Positions 11,033 through 19,595 are shown, counted from the first letter of the stretch. The stretch: 64,000 nucleotides of DNA from Geodermatophilus obscurus DSM 43160 (GCF_000025345.1 NC_013757.1:4774001-4838000); one strand, 5' to 3'. Made by a program: numbers and translations. The notes: generated by a model not told the origin, from the letters alone.

Positions 11033-11809
11033 TCAGCCGAGCGGCTTGCGGCCGCGGTGCAACGCCACGATGCCGCCGGTGAGGTCGCGCCAGGCGACGT
11101 CGGCCCAGCCGGCGCTCTGCAGCCGGGCGGCCAGCGCCGGCTGGTCGGGCCAGGCCCGGATCGACTCGGCCAGGTAGACGTAGGCGTCGGGGTTGCTGCT
11201 GACCGCGCGGGCGATCCGCGGCAGCGCCCGCATCAGGTACTCGGTGTAGACGGTGCGGAACGGCGCCCAGGTGGGGCTGGAGAACTCGCAGACCACCAGC
11301 GTGCCGCCGGGGCGGGTGACCCGGGTGAACTCACGCAGCGCGGCGTCGGGGTCGGCGACGTTGCGCAGGCCGAAGGAGATGACCACGCCGTCGACGCTCT
11401 CGTCGGCCAGCGGCAGTGCCGTGGCGTCGCCGGCCACCTTGGGCACCGGCCGGGCCGCGCCCGCGCGCAGCATCCCCTGGGAGAAGTCGCAGGCGATGGC
11501 GTGCACGCCGCCGGCGGACAGCTCGACGGTGGAGACCGCCGTCCCGGCGGCGACGTCGAGCACGGTCTGGCCTGGTCGGGCACCCAGGGCCTCGCGGGTG
11601 GCCCGCCGCCAGGAGGCGTCGAGGCCCCCGGAGAGGACCGTGTTGGTGACGTCGTAGCGCTCGGCGACCCGGTCGAACATGGCCGCGACCTCGGCCGGCC
11701 GCTTGTCCAGACCGGCCCGGAGTGGGAGGGCCCCCTCCTCCCCACTGCTCGCGGGCTCGCGCCGGGCCCCGGGAGGGGGCCTGTGTGCGCTGTCTCGCCG
11801 ATCTCCCAC
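11033..11809 (-). CDS. menG: Demethylmenaquinone methyltransferase
   Basis: 258-residue class I SAM methyltransferase of the UbiE/MenG family, which makes menaquinone from demethylmenaquinone. Core motifs: [20 protein letters not shown] at about residue 36, SAM site [15 protein letters not shown], and [16 protein letters not shown]. The first ~35 residues are odd: homologues usually begin near LDKRP, and here codons about 10-30 are encoded by a copy of the palindromic repeat. No other usual start codon lies in frame between the GTG at 11807-11809 and the core. A TAGCGT box 7 nt before that GTG supports a leaderless start there. Confidence 0.93.
   Translation of the reverse strand: MGDRRDSAHRPPPGARREPASSGEEGALPLRAGLDKRPAEVAAMFDRVAERYDVTNTVLSGGLDASWRRATREALGARPGQTVLDVAAGTAVSTVELSAGGVHAIACDFSQGMLRAGAARPVPKVAGDATALPLADESVDGVVISFGLRNVADPDAALREFTRVTRPGGTLVVCEFSSPTWAPFRTVYTEYLMRALPRIARAVSSNPDAYVYLAESIRAWPDQPALAARLQSAGWADVAWRDLTGGIVALHRGRKPLG
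11724..11781. repeat. Palindromic repeat inside the menG coding region
   Basis: A GC-rich palindrome with arms GGGAGGGCCCCCTCC and GGGCCCCGGGAGGGGGCC and central CTCGCGGGCTCGCG belongs to the same family as the intergenic repeats. It lies in frame and is read as an Arg/Pro/Gly/Glu-rich stretch in the N-terminus of MenG. Confidence 0.65.
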
Positions 11810-11816
11810 GACGGCG

Positions 11817-11838
11817 ACGCTACCGGGCTGCCTACTCT
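11817..11838. promoter_or_regulatory. Divergent leaderless promoters of menG and menF
   Basis: A minus-strand -10 box TAGCGT (11822-11817) sits 7 nt before the menG GTG, and a plus-strand -10 box TACTCT (11833-11838) sits 6 nt before the menF GTG. These spacings are what leaderless actinobacterial genes show, so both mRNAs probably begin at or next to the start codon. Confidence 0.6.
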
Positions 11839-11844
11839 GGGCTG

Positions 11845-13119
11845 GTGAGCGTGGCAGCAGTGACCACCCCTGGTGCGGTCACGCCCGTCGTCACGACCAC
11901 CCCGCTGCTCGAACCCCCCGCGCTGCTCGACCTGCTGCCGGCCGCCGGCGCCCTGTCCTGGGTGCGCCGCGGAGAGGGCCTGGTCGGCTGGGGCGAGGCG
12001 GCCCGCCTGGAGGTCACCGGCCCGCGGGCGCTGGCCGAGGCGGCCGCGTGGTGGGAGGCCCACAGCGCCGGTCTCGACGTCGACGACCGGGCCGGGGTGC
12101 CCGGCTCCGGGCCGGTCGTGTTCGCCAGCATCGCCTTCGACCCGGCCGCCGGGACGTCGGTGTTCGTCGTCCCCGAGGTCATCGTCGGCCGGCGGGACGG
12201 CCTGACCTGGATGACCACCACCGGGGACGCCGACCCTGCCGACGTGCTGTCCGCCGCGCCCGCGACCGCGCCGTCCGCGCTGGGGCGGCTGCGCTACGCC
12301 GACGGCGCCCTCGACCCGGCCTCGTGGTGCGCGACGGTGGCCGCGGCCGTCGACCGGATCGACGCCGGCGAGCTGGCCAAGGTGGTGCTGGCCCGCGACC
12401 TGCTGGTGACCGCCGACGCGCCGCTGGACCCCCGCGCGCTGCTCGCCCGGCTCGCCACCCGCTTCCCCGACTGCTGGACCTTCGCCGTCGACGGCCTGCT
12501 CGGTGCGACGCCGGAGCTGCTGCTGCGCCGGACCGGCCGGCAGCTGTCCTCGCGGGTGCTCGCCGGGACCGCCCCCCGCGGCGCCGGTGCCGACGACGAG
12601 CGGCTGGCCGCCGGCCTGCTGGCCTCGGCCAAGGACCGCGCCGAGCACGCCCTCGCTGTCGAGTCGCTGGTGCGCGCGCTGGAGCCCTACTGCACGACGC
12701 TCACCGCGCCCGACGAGCCGGAGCTGCTGACGCTGGCCAACGTGCGGCACCTGGCCACCGACGTCACCGGCGTCCAGCGCCGCGGTGGCGCCCGCGGCTC
12801 CGCCGGGCTGCTCGAGCTGGTCGGCGCGGTGCACCCGACGGCCGCGGTCTGCGGCACCCCGACCGCCGCCGCTGCCGCGGTGATCGGCGAGCTGGAGGGC
12901 ATGGACCGCGGCCGCTACGCCGGCCCGGTCGGCTGGGTGGACGCCCGCGGGGACGGCGAGTTCGGGCTGGCGCTGCGCTGCGCCGAGCTGTCCGACGGGG
13001 ACCCGGCCTCGGCGCGGCTGTTCGCCGGCTGTGGCATCGTCGCCGGCTCCGACCCGGCCGCCGAGCTGGCCGAGACCCAGGCGAAGTTCGCCGCCTTCCA
13101 GGCCGCGCTGGAGAGCTGA
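11845..13119 (+). CDS. menF: Isochorismate synthase
   Basis: 424-residue chorismate-utilising enzyme that converts chorismate to isochorismate, the entry to menaquinone synthesis. The catalytic domain occupies the C-terminal ~260 residues, with [49 protein letters not shown], the [10 protein letters not shown] segment, [16 protein letters not shown] and [19 protein letters not shown]. Salicylate- or siderophore-type isochorismate synthases look alike; the men neighbours decide the call. GTG start at 11845 fits the leaderless promoter. It converges with menD across a strong hairpin. Confidence 0.9.
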   Translation: MSVAAVTTPGAVTPVVTTTPLLEPPALLDLLPAAGALSWVRRGEGLVGWGEAARLEVTGPRALAEAAAWWEAHSAGLDVDDRAGVPGSGPVVFASIAFDPAAGTSVFVVPEVIVGRRDGLTWMTTTGDADPADVLSAAPATAPSALGRLRYADGALDPASWCATVAAAVDRIDAGELAKVVLARDLLVTADAPLDPRALLARLATRFPDCWTFAVDGLLGATPELLLRRTGRQLSSRVLAGTAPRGAGADDERLAAGLLASAKDRAEHALAVESLVRALEPYCTTLTAPDEPELLTLANVRHLATDVTGVQRRGGARGSAGLLELVGAVHPTAAVCGTPTAAAAAVIGELEGMDRGRYAGPVGWVDARGDGEFGLALRCAELSDGDPASARLFAGCGIVAGSDPAAELAETQAKFAAFQAALES

Positions 13120-13173
13120 GCCGGGCTCGTCCGCACGGGGCGTCCGAGCTCCGCAGGCGACGACCTCCTCCCC

Positions 13174-13219
13174 GGAGGGTCGTGCTCTGCCCAGCATCGT
13201 GGGCGGAGCACGACCCTCC
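13174..13219. terminator. Long hairpin between menF and menD
   Basis: Arms GGAGGGTCGTGCTCTGCCC (13174-13192) and its near-complement (13201-13219) form a 19-bp stem with one mismatch and an 8-nt loop. The 200-bp gap between two convergent genes holds nothing else, so it likely serves as a bidirectional terminator. There is no T-run. Confidence 0.75.
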
Positions 13220-13318
13220 GCGGACGAAGACCTGCTGGGCGGCGGTGCAGTCGCGCGTCCGAAGCCGTCGTGGGCCACGATGCCGCCCGGGTCGACGGCC
13301 GGCTGCGCTGAGGCGTCC

Positions 13319-14998
13319 TCAGGCTCCGTCCAGCGCCTCGGCGGCGGCCGAGCGCAGCCGGGCCGCCAGCTCCGCCTCGGCGCGCTGGTCGGTGCGGACG
13401 ACGACCACCCGGGGTCCGCCCGCAGCGACGGCGTCCCGGAGGTCGGCCGAGGACGACACCCGCTCCGCCGGCCACCCCAGCGCCTCCGCGACGGCGACCA
13501 GGTCGCGGCCGTGCGGCGTGCCGAACACCCGCCGGTAGCCGGCCTCGTACCGCGGCTGCCCGGGCTCCAGCTGGGCGAAGATGCCACCGCCGTCGTTGTC
13601 CGGGACGACGAGGGTGAGGTCCGGTCGGGGCTCACCCTCCCCGACCAGCAGACCCTGCAGGTCGTGCAGGAACGTGAGGTCGCCGAGCAGCGCGAACGCC
13701 CGGCCCCCGTGCACGCGGGCCGCGCCGACCGCGGTGGAGACCGTCCCGTCGATGCCGGCGACGCCGCGGTTGGCGAGCACGGTGAGCTCCGGGCGCGGGA
13801 CGGCCAGCCGGTCGACGTCGCGCACCGGGGTCGACGAGCCGAGCACCAGCAGCGCACCGTCGGGCAGGGCGGCGACCAGGTAGCGGGCGAGCAGCCCGGC
13901 GGTCAGCCCGGGCAGCGCGTCGAGCACGCCGTCGACCGCCGTCCCCAGCCGGCCGGCGGCCGTGCACCACGCCGTGCGCCACGCCGCATCGGCCGGGACG
14001 CCGGCGGCCGGCAGCCCGCCCACCCAGGTCGTCGAGCGGCCGGCATCGGGCCAGTTCGGGGCGGCTGACACGGTCTCCACCCGGACGGCGGGGTCGGCGA
14101 GCAGCGTCGAGACCGGCCGGGACAGCGTCGGCCGGCCGACCACCAGCACCCGGTCGGGCCGGTGGTCGGCCAGCCAGCCGGGCACCCCGAGCAGCAGCGC
14201 ACCGCCGCGCACGGATCCCGCCCAGGCGCCGCTCGACGGCTCGGCGACCACCGGCCAGCCCTGCACGCCGGCCAGCTCGGCCGCCGCCCGGCCCAGCGCG
14301 GGCGGCGCGTCGCCGACGACGACGAGGGTGCGCGCCGGGCCGGTGTCGGCCGGCCGCGGCGGTGCGGACACCGAGCCGTCGGTCCACGGGGCGCCGTCCG
14401 GCCGGCCTGACCACGGGCCGGTGGTCCGCACGCCGGCGTCCTCGGGCAGCAGCGGCTCGCGGAACGGCAGGTTGAGGTGCACCGGCCCCGGGTCGCCGGA
14501 GAGCCCGCCGCGCGCGGTCAGCAGCGCCTTGGCCACCAGCGAGCGCCAGTAGCGGTTCTGCGCCTGCTCACGGCCGGTCTCTGGCACGCCGACGTCGACC
14601 GCCGCCCGCACCGCCCCGCCGTAGAGACCGGGCTGCGCGATGGTCTGGTTGGCACCGGTGCCGCGCAGCTCCGGCGGCCGGTCGGCGGTCAGCGCCAGCA
14701 GCGGCACCCCGGCGGCGTCGGCCTCCAGCACGGCGGCGTGCAGGTGCGCGGTCGCCGTCCCGGAGGTGGTGAGCACCGGCACCGGCCGCCCGGACGCCTT
14801 GGCCAGGCCGAGCGCGAGGAAGGCCGCCGTCCGCTCGTCGATGCGCACGTGCAGGGTCAGCCGGCCGTCCCGCTCGGCGTCGGCCAGCGCCAGCGCGACC
14901 GGCGCCGAGCGGGAGCCGGGCGCCACCACGGCGTCGGTGACCCCGCCGCGGACCAGCTCGTCGACGAGCACCCGGGCGAGGGCGGTGGAGGGGTTCAC
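13319..14998 (-). CDS. menD: SEPHCHC synthase
   Basis: 559-residue thiamine-diphosphate enzyme that joins isochorismate and 2-oxoglutarate (2-succinyl-5-enolpyruvyl-6-hydroxy-3-cyclohexene-1-carboxylate synthase). N-terminal ThDP domain signatures: VVAPGSRSAPVALALADAE and RIDERTAAFLALGLAKASG. The C-terminal domain has ANRGVAGIDGTVSTAVGAA and the GDLTFLHDLQGLLVG metal/ThDP motif. Length is normal. GTG start at 14996-14998 overlaps the menC stop as GTGA. Confidence 0.95.
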   Translation of the reverse strand: MNPSTALARVLVDELVRGGVTDAVVAPGSRSAPVALALADAERDGRLTLHVRIDERTAAFLALGLAKASGRPVPVLTTSGTATAHLHAAVLEADAAGVPLLALTADRPPELRGTGANQTIAQPGLYGGAVRAAVDVGVPETGREQAQNRYWRSLVAKALLTARGGLSGDPGPVHLNLPFREPLLPEDAGVRTTGPWSGRPDGAPWTDGSVSAPPRPADTGPARTLVVVGDAPPALGRAAAELAGVQGWPVVAEPSSGAWAGSVRGGALLLGVPGWLADHRPDRVLVVGRPTLSRPVSTLLADPAVRVETVSAAPNWPDAGRSTTWVGGLPAAGVPADAAWRTAWCTAAGRLGTAVDGVLDALPGLTAGLLARYLVAALPDGALLVLGSSTPVRDVDRLAVPRPELTVLANRGVAGIDGTVSTAVGAARVHGGRAFALLGDLTFLHDLQGLLVGEGEPRPDLTLVVPDNDGGGIFAQLEPGQPRYEAGYRRVFGTPHGRDLVAVAEALGWPAERVSSSADLRDAVAAGGPRVVVVRTDQRAEAELAARLRSAAAEALDGA

Positions 14999-15930
14999 CC
15001 GCGCACCGCGTCCAGCCGCGCCCGCCAGCGCGCCTCGACCTCCGGGCCGGCGGCGACGTCGGCCAGCCGGTCGGGCGTCACGGCGCGCACCGGGAGCGCG
15101 CCGTCGACCGGCACCAGCGGGTCGCTGGTGACGTCGCCGTCCAGCAGCGCGACGGTGGCCAGCCCGCAGGCGAACGGCAGTTCCGGCAGCGCGGCGGCCA
15201 GCGCCACCCCCGCGGCGATCCCGACCGAGGACTCCAGCGCCGAGGAGACGACGCACGGCAGGCCGTGCGCCCCGGCCACCTCGAGCGCCGCCCGCACGCC
15301 GCCGAGCGGCTGCACCTTGAGGACGACGACGTCCGCCGCCTCGCGCAGGTCCACCCGCAGCGGATCGGCCGAGCGCCGGACCACCTCGTCGGCGGCGATC
15401 CGGACGTCGACCCGGCGGCGCAGCGCGGCCAGCTCCGCCAGCGAGGCGACCGGCTGCTCGACGTACTCCAGGCCGACCCGGTCGAGCTCGCGGATGCGGG
15501 TGGCGGCGGTGTCGACGTCCCAGGCGGCGTTCGCGTCGACCCGGATCGCGCCGTCCGGGCCGAGGGCGTCGCGCACCGCCTCGACACGGGCCACGTCGTC
15601 GACGGACGTCTGGCCCGGCTCGGCGACCTTGACCTTCGCCGTCCGGCAGCCCGAGGCGGTCACGATCGCGTGCGCCCGATCGGGGTCGACGGCGGGCACG
15701 GTCACGTTCACCGGCACGGTGTCACGTAGCGGCGCCGGCCACCCGGCGCAGGCGGCCTCGACCGCTGCGGCCCACCAGCGGCGGCTCTCGGGGACGTCGT
15801 AATCCCAGAACGGGGAGAACTCGCCCCAGCCGGCCGGGCCCTGCACGAGCACGCCGTCGCGGACGTCGATGCCGCGGAACCGGGTCCGCATCGGCACCGA
15901 CCAGACCCGCGCGCCGTCGGTGTCGATCAC
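14995..15930 (-). CDS. menC: o-Succinylbenzoate synthase
   Basis: 311-residue enolase-superfamily dehydratase that forms o-succinylbenzoate. The general-base lysine pair lies in CRTAKVKVAE near residue 93. Metal ligands follow in IRVDANAAWDVDTA, YVEQPVASL and IAADEVVR, with the second lysine in VVLKVQPLGG. The start is GTG at 15928-15930, with an AGGAGG ribosome site 5 nt upstream inside a leader motif shared with hemA and rex. Coupled to menD downstream. Confidence 0.94.
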   Translation of the reverse strand: MIDTDGARVWSVPMRTRFRGIDVRDGVLVQGPAGWGEFSPFWDYDVPESRRWWAAAVEAACAGWPAPLRDTVPVNVTVPAVDPDRAHAIVTASGCRTAKVKVAEPGQTSVDDVARVEAVRDALGPDGAIRVDANAAWDVDTAATRIRELDRVGLEYVEQPVASLAELAALRRRVDVRIAADEVVRRSADPLRVDLREAADVVVLKVQPLGGVRAALEVAGAHGLPCVVSSALESSVGIAAGVALAAALPELPFACGLATVALLDGDVTSDPLVPVDGALPVRAVTPDRLADVAAGPEVEARWRARLDAVRG

Positions 15931-15935
15931 GTGGC

Positions 15936-15955
15936 CTCCTCGTCGGCGCTCGTCG
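15936..15955 (-). promoter_or_regulatory. Shared 20-bp leader motif before menC
   Basis: On the coding strand this reads CGACGAGCGCCGACGAGGAG and includes the Shine-Dalgarno. The same 20-mer, with one or two changes, precedes hemA (31157-31176) and rex (31897-31916) at the same distance of 5-6 nt from the start codon. Confidence 0.6.
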
Positions 15956-16010
15956 ACCACGTGTCGTCGATGCTCTGCCCGTGCGTGACCAGCGTAGATC
16001 GGCCGCGCAG

Positions 16011-16016
16011 TAGCCT
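16011..16016 (+). promoter_or_regulatory. Predicted -10 box of menE
   Basis: TAGCCT ends 8 nt before the menE GTG at 16025, matching the TANNNT box and spacing expected for a leaderless transcript. The 94-bp gap to menC holds only this and the menC leader motif. Confidence 0.5.
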
Positions 16017-16024
16017 CGGACCTC

Positions 16025-17185
16025 GTGCCCAGGCACCTCACCACCGTGCCCGCGCCGGCCGATCCCCTCGCGCTCCTGCCTCAGCTGCGCGCCGCCCTGG
16101 ACGGCACGGCGCCGCTCGCGGTGCTGCCCGCAGGTCCGCCGCCCGCCGTCGAGGCCGCCTGGGCGGTGCTGCGCCCGGAGGTGCCCCTGGAGGACGACGC
16201 GGACCTCGTCGTCGTCACCTCCGGGTCGACCGGTGGCGGCCGCGGCGTGCTGCTGTCGGCGGCCGCGGTGCGCGCGTCGGGCGAGGCCACGCTGCGCTGG
16301 CTCGGAGGACCGGGCGCCTGGCTGCTCGCGCTGCCGGTCTCGGCGATCGCCGGCCTGCAGGTGCTCTGCCGCTCGGTCCTGGGCGGCACCGACCCGACCG
16401 TGCTCGCCTCCGGGGAGCCGCTGGCCGCCGCCGTCGCCCGCATGCCGGCCGGCCGGCGCTACACCGCGTTGGTGCCCACCCAGCTGCGCCGGTACCTCGA
16501 TGCCGAACCCGCCGCGCTGCGCGCGTTCGACGGGGTGCTCGTCGGCGGCGCGGCCACCGACCCGGCGCTGCTGGCCGGCGCCCGCGACGCGGGCGTCTCC
16601 GTCGTGACCACCTACGGGATGACCGAGACCGCCGGCGGCTGCGTGTACGACGGCGAGCCGTTGGACGGCGTGCGGGTGCGCGTCGCCGACGCTGGGGACG
16701 CCGCAGGACCCGGCGGTGTGGGCATCGAGCTCGCCGGGCCGGTGCTCGCGACCGGCTACCGGCTCGACCCCGAGGGCACCGGGGCCGCGTTCGCCGGCGG
16801 CTGGTTCCGCACCCGGGACGCCGGGGCCCTCGACGACGCCGGCCGGCTGGTCGTGCACGGTCGGCTGGACGACGTCGTGGTCACCGGCGGGGTCAACGTC
16901 GCGCCCCAGGCCGTCGAGGCCGTGCTGCGCCGGCACCCGGACGTCGTCGACGCCGTCGTCTTCGGCCGGCCGGACGACAAGTGGGGCCAGCGGGTCGTCG
17001 CGGCCGTCGTGCCGGCACCCGGCGCGGAGCCCGACCTCGCCGCGCTGCGTCCGTGGGTCACCGCGCGGCTGGGCGGCGCCGCCGCACCGCGGGAGCTGCA
17101 CCGCATCTCCACCGTCCCGACCCTGCACACCGGCAAGCCCGATCGCCGCGGAGTCGCCGCCGCGGTCCCCGACGAGAGGTCCTGA
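16025..17185 (+). CDS. menE: o-Succinylbenzoate-CoA ligase, short form
   Basis: 386-residue ANL-superfamily adenylating enzyme that activates o-succinylbenzoate. The AMP-binding loop reads VVTSGSTGGGRGVLLSAAA (about residues 64-82), with Arg where Lys is commonest. Further motifs: TYGMTETAGGCVYDG, the hinge region GRLDDVVVTGGVNVAPQAVE, and the C-terminal catalytic lysine region TLHTGKPDRR. It is much shorter than general acyl-CoA ligases (~500 residues), as usual for actinobacterial MenE. GTG start at 16025 fits the -10 box. menA follows after two bases. Confidence 0.93.
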   Translation: MPRHLTTVPAPADPLALLPQLRAALDGTAPLAVLPAGPPPAVEAAWAVLRPEVPLEDDADLVVVTSGSTGGGRGVLLSAAAVRASGEATLRWLGGPGAWLLALPVSAIAGLQVLCRSVLGGTDPTVLASGEPLAAAVARMPAGRRYTALVPTQLRRYLDAEPAALRAFDGVLVGGAATDPALLAGARDAGVSVVTTYGMTETAGGCVYDGEPLDGVRVRVADAGDAAGPGGVGIELAGPVLATGYRLDPEGTGAAFAGGWFRTRDAGALDDAGRLVVHGRLDDVVVTGGVNVAPQAVEAVLRRHPDVVDAVVFGRPDDKWGQRVVAAVVPAPGAEPDLAALRPWVTARLGGAAAPRELHRISTVPTLHTGKPDRRGVAAAVPDERS

Positions 17186-17187
17186 CC

Positions 17188-18057
17188 GTGGCCACCCCCG
17201 CCCAGTGGCTGGCCGGCGCCCGCCCCCGCACACTGCCCGCGGCCCTCGCCCCCGTGCTCGTGGGCACCGGCGCCGCCGCGGCCCTCGACGGCTTCCGGCC
17301 GTTGACCGCGCTGCTGGCCCTGCTGGTCGCCCTCGCGCTGCAGGTGGCGGTCAACTACGCCAACGACTACTCCGACGGGGTGCGCGGCAGCGACGCCGTC
17401 CGGGTGGGCCCGATGCGGCTGGTCGGCTCGGGGGCGGCGACCCCGCGGCAGGTGCTCGGCGCCGCGCTGGTCTCCTTCGCCGTCGCCGGGCTCGCCGGGC
17501 TGGCGCTGGCGGCGCTGTCGAACTGGTGGCTGGTCGCGGTCGGCGCGGCCTGCATCGCCGCCGCCTGGACCTACACCGGCGGCCCGCTCCCCTACGGCTA
17601 CCGGGCGCTGGGCGAGGTGTTCGTCTTCGTCTTCTTCGGCCCGGTCGCCGTCGTGGGGACGACGTTCGTGCAGACCGGCTCGGTCGACGGGTTGGCCGTC
17701 ACGGCCTCGGTCCCGATCGGCCTGCTGTCGGTGGCGCTGCTGGTGGTGAACAACCTGCGCGACATCGAGGGCGACGCGGCCGTAGGCAAGCGCACGCTGG
17801 CCGTGCTGCTGGGCGACCGCGGCACCCGGATCGCCTTCACGGCGCTGCCGGCGGTGGCGTTCGCGGTCGTCGTCGCGATCGGGGCGACCCGGCCCTGGGC
17901 CCTGCTGGCGCTGCTCGCCGTCCCGCTGGCCGTGCCGCCCGTGCGCACCGTGCTCTCCGGCGGGCGCGGACCGGCGTTGATCGCGGCACTGCAGGGCACC
18001 GGCCTGCTCACCCTGGTCACCGGCGTGCTGCTGGGCGCTGGGCTGGCCCTCAGCTGA
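17188..18057 (+). CDS. menA: 1,4-Dihydroxy-2-naphthoate polyprenyltransferase
   Basis: 289-residue UbiA-family integral membrane prenyltransferase that attaches the isoprenoid tail to DHNA. Eight or nine hydrophobic helices fill the sequence. The first Asp-rich motif is VNYANDYSDGVRGSD near residue 55 and the second is NNLRDIEGDAAVGKRTLAV near residue 187; both coordinate the Mg-diphosphate. The GTG start follows the menE stop by two bases, so the genes are co-transcribed. A repeat hairpin lies immediately downstream. Confidence 0.95.
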   Translation: MATPAQWLAGARPRTLPAALAPVLVGTGAAAALDGFRPLTALLALLVALALQVAVNYANDYSDGVRGSDAVRVGPMRLVGSGAATPRQVLGAALVSFAVAGLAGLALAALSNWWLVAVGAACIAAAWTYTGGPLPYGYRALGEVFVFVFFGPVAVVGTTFVQTGSVDGLAVTASVPIGLLSVALLVVNNLRDIEGDAAVGKRTLAVLLGDRGTRIAFTALPAVAFAVVVAIGATRPWALLALLAVPLAVPPVRTVLSGGRGPALIAALQGTGLLTLVTGVLLGAGLALS

Positions 18058-18063
18058 CCGAGG

Positions 18064-18121
18064 CCCCGCTGCAGGGTCCCATCGCGAGCCTGCGAGTGAT
18101 GGGGGGCAGCGGGGTCCTTCA
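18064..18121. repeat. Palindromic intergenic repeat between menA and the DUF4229 gene
   Basis: Outer arms CCCCGCTGC (18064-18072) and GCAGCGGGG (18106-18114) and inner arms CCCATC (18078-18083) and GATGGG (18098-18103) fold into one hairpin. It lies 6 nt after the menA stop and can serve as terminator for both converging genes. The inner pairs differ from other copies (which have CCGC/GCGG), yet pairing is kept. Confidence 0.75.
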
Positions 18122-18132
18122 ACCGGAGCCGC

Positions 18133-18450
18133 TCAGGCGCCGTCGCCGGTGAGACGGGCCTCGCGCGCGGCCTTCGCCTGCTGACGGGCGACGCTGCGCG
18201 CGGCCAGGCCCTCGGTGAGCCGCTCGCGCGAGGACCGCAGCAGCAGGTACGAGACCGGCATCGACAGCAGCAGCCCGAACAGCGCGCCGGACCAGAAGTC
18301 CAGGCCCAGCATCCACAGCAGCAGGACCAGCGCGGCGGCGATCGCCAGCCGGCCGACCGTGTACACCGCCAGCCAGGGCGCGATCCGCGGCGGCGCCGCC
18401 GGCCCTCCGGTCGGCGCGCCCGGCACCGCCTGCTCAGCCCTCTCCGCCAT
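18133..18450 (-). CDS. DUF4229 small membrane protein
   Basis: 105-residue protein with two hydrophobic helices (about residues 27-45 and 50-70: LAIAAALVLLLWMLGLDFW and SGALFGLLLSMPVSYLLL) between a proline-rich N-terminus and a basic C-terminal tail. It matches the DUF4229 pattern of actinobacterial proteins often encoded beside men genes; function unknown. Its ATG at 18448-18450 lies inside the end of the Lrp gene (17-bp overlap), so it is translated from the same mRNA. Confidence 0.8.
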   Translation of the reverse strand: MAERAEQAVPGAPTGGPAAPPRIAPWLAVYTVGRLAIAAALVLLLWMLGLDFWSGALFGLLLSMPVSYLLLRSSRERLTEGLAARSVARQQAKAAREARLTGDGA

Positions 18451-18937
18451 GACGGCCCTCCCACTTGGTGCTCAGCACGACCGTCGTCCGCGTGCGGGCG
18501 ACGCCTTTGATCCGGTTCAACGCGCTGATGGTGGTCTCCAGTGCCGCGATGTCGGTCACCCGGACCTTCAACACGTAGCCCTCGCTGCCGGCGACCCGCC
18601 AGCAGTCCTCGACCTCGGGCATCGCGGCCAGCGCCTCCTCGATGCCGGTCTCGTCGACCGAGTCGCTCTCGATGACACCGACCAGGGCGGTCACCCCCAG
18701 GCCCACCGCCGCCGGGTCCACCACCGCCCGGTAGCCGGTGATGACCCCGGCCGCCTCCAGCTTGCCGACCCGCTCGTGCACCGCCGGGGAGGAGAGACCG
18801 ACCCGCCGGGCGAGCTCGGCGTAGCTCGCCCGGCCGTTGGCGCGCAGCAGGTCGATCAGCTGCTGGTCGACGGCGTCGATGGCGTGTCCCTCTCGGAGGT
18901 GCCGCGCTGGGTGTGCGGTCGAGTATCGCCCGCGCAC
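18434..18937 (-). CDS. Lrp/AsnC-family transcriptional regulator
   Basis: About 140 core residues: an N-terminal winged helix (DAVDQQLIDLLRANGRASYA then ELARRVGLSSPAVHERVGKL) followed by a RAM/AsnC ligand-sensing domain (GYRAVVDPAAVGLGVTALVG through TTVVLSTKW). Such proteins respond to amino acids or other small ligands; the ligand is not predictable here. The start is uncertain. The GTG at 18935-18937 gives a 20-residue extension before the core, and no ATG or GTG lies nearer. An ATC preceded by GAGAGG just before DAVDQQ is an alternative. Confidence 0.9.
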   Translation of the reverse strand: MRGRYSTAHPARHLREGHAIDAVDQQLIDLLRANGRASYAELARRVGLSSPAVHERVGKLEAAGVITGYRAVVDPAAVGLGVTALVGVIESDSVDETGIEEALAAMPEVEDCWRVAGSEGYVLKVRVTDIAALETTISALNRIKGVARTRTTVVLSTKWEGRHGGEG

Positions 18938-18984
18938 GTACTGTGGAGCGGAGTCGGGCTCAATCGGCGAGGGGGTGGGCCGCC

Positions 18985-19191
18985 ATGGCCTTCGTGGTGG
19001 TGCTGGTGGTGGCGATCGCCGTGGTGGCGCTGGTGCTGCGCGCGGCGGAGAAGGGCGGTCCCGGCGGGGTGCGCGCCCCCGAGCGGCCCCGGCCGCAGCG
19101 CGCCGTCCGCCCGGTGGCCCCGGACGACGACCCGGAGTTCCTGCGCGAGCTGGAGCGCCGCACCCGGCGCGACGACGGCTCGCCCGCGTAA
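18985..19191 (+). CDS. Small single-pass membrane protein
   Basis: 68-residue protein. Residues 2-20 form one hydrophobic helix (AFVVVLVVAIAVVALVLRA), followed by a proline/arginine-rich, then acidic soluble tail ending in a charged helix (DPEFLRELERRTRRDD). The family is not recognised. A ribosome site GAGGGGG precedes the ATG, and a -10-like TACTGT lies at 18939-18944 between it and the divergent Lrp gene. Confidence 0.7.
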   Translation: MAFVVVLVVAIAVVALVLRAAEKGGPGGVRAPERPRPQRAVRPVAPDDDPEFLRELERRTRRDDGSPA

Positions 19192-19196
19192 GCGGC

Positions 19197-19228
19197 TCGA
19201 CCACCCAGGCCCTCGACCACCCAGGCCC
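19197..19228. repeat. 16-bp direct tandem repeat
   Basis: Two exact copies of TCGACCACCCAGGCCC lie head to tail just after the small membrane gene. No function is apparent. Confidence 0.8.
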
Positions 19229-19237
19229 CGAGGGCTG

Positions 19238-19292
19238 CCCCGTCCCGGGTCCCCCCTGAGCCTGCGAAGGGTGGGGAGGACGGGGTCCTTCC
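19238..19292. repeat. Palindromic intergenic repeat
   Basis: Arms CCCCGTCC (19238-19245) and GGACGGGG (19278-19285) enclose the family core with GAGCCTGCGA. It ends against the stop codon of the minus-strand ORF at 19293 and lies downstream of the plus-strand small membrane gene. Confidence 0.75.
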
Positions 19293-19595
19293 TCAGGCGG
19301 CGCGGAAGAGGCGCCGCCACCCGCGGCGCTTCCCCGGCTGCTCGGCGTCCGGCACGGCCTGAGGCGCCTGGTCGGACATCCCACCGGGCCAGCCCAGACC
19401 CTCGTGCGTCGTCGACGTCCCGGGCCAGCCCAGACCGCTCTCGGTGCCCTCGGCACGCGCGTGGCCGTGCCGTCCGGCGGGGGCGTCCGCCGGACGCTGC
19501 GCGAGCGCGGCGGCGACGACGGGATCCACCGCGGCGCCCTCCAGAGCCGAGTGCCTACCCACGGGGAGCTCCCCTCCGGCGCGACATGGGGGCAT
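19293..19595 (-). CDS. Hypothetical small protein
   Basis: 100-residue open frame with no recognised domain. It contains a near repeat, GLGWPGTSTTHE then GLGWPGG, and ends in a strongly basic, amphipathic tail GKRRGWRRLFRAA. A shorter form starting at the internal Met before SDQAP (28 residues) is possible. A repeat element directly against its stop codon is weak support that the frame is real. Confidence 0.4.
   Translation of the reverse strand: MPPCRAGGELPVGRHSALEGAAVDPVVAAALAQRPADAPAGRHGHARAEGTESGLGWPGTSTTHEGLGWPGGMSDQAPQAVPDAEQPGKRRGWRRLFRAA

Noticed and set aside
11233-13857. An 874-codon minus-strand frame across menG, menF and menD
   Set aside because: It mixes shadow frames of three genes on two strands and crosses the 13174-13219 hairpin.
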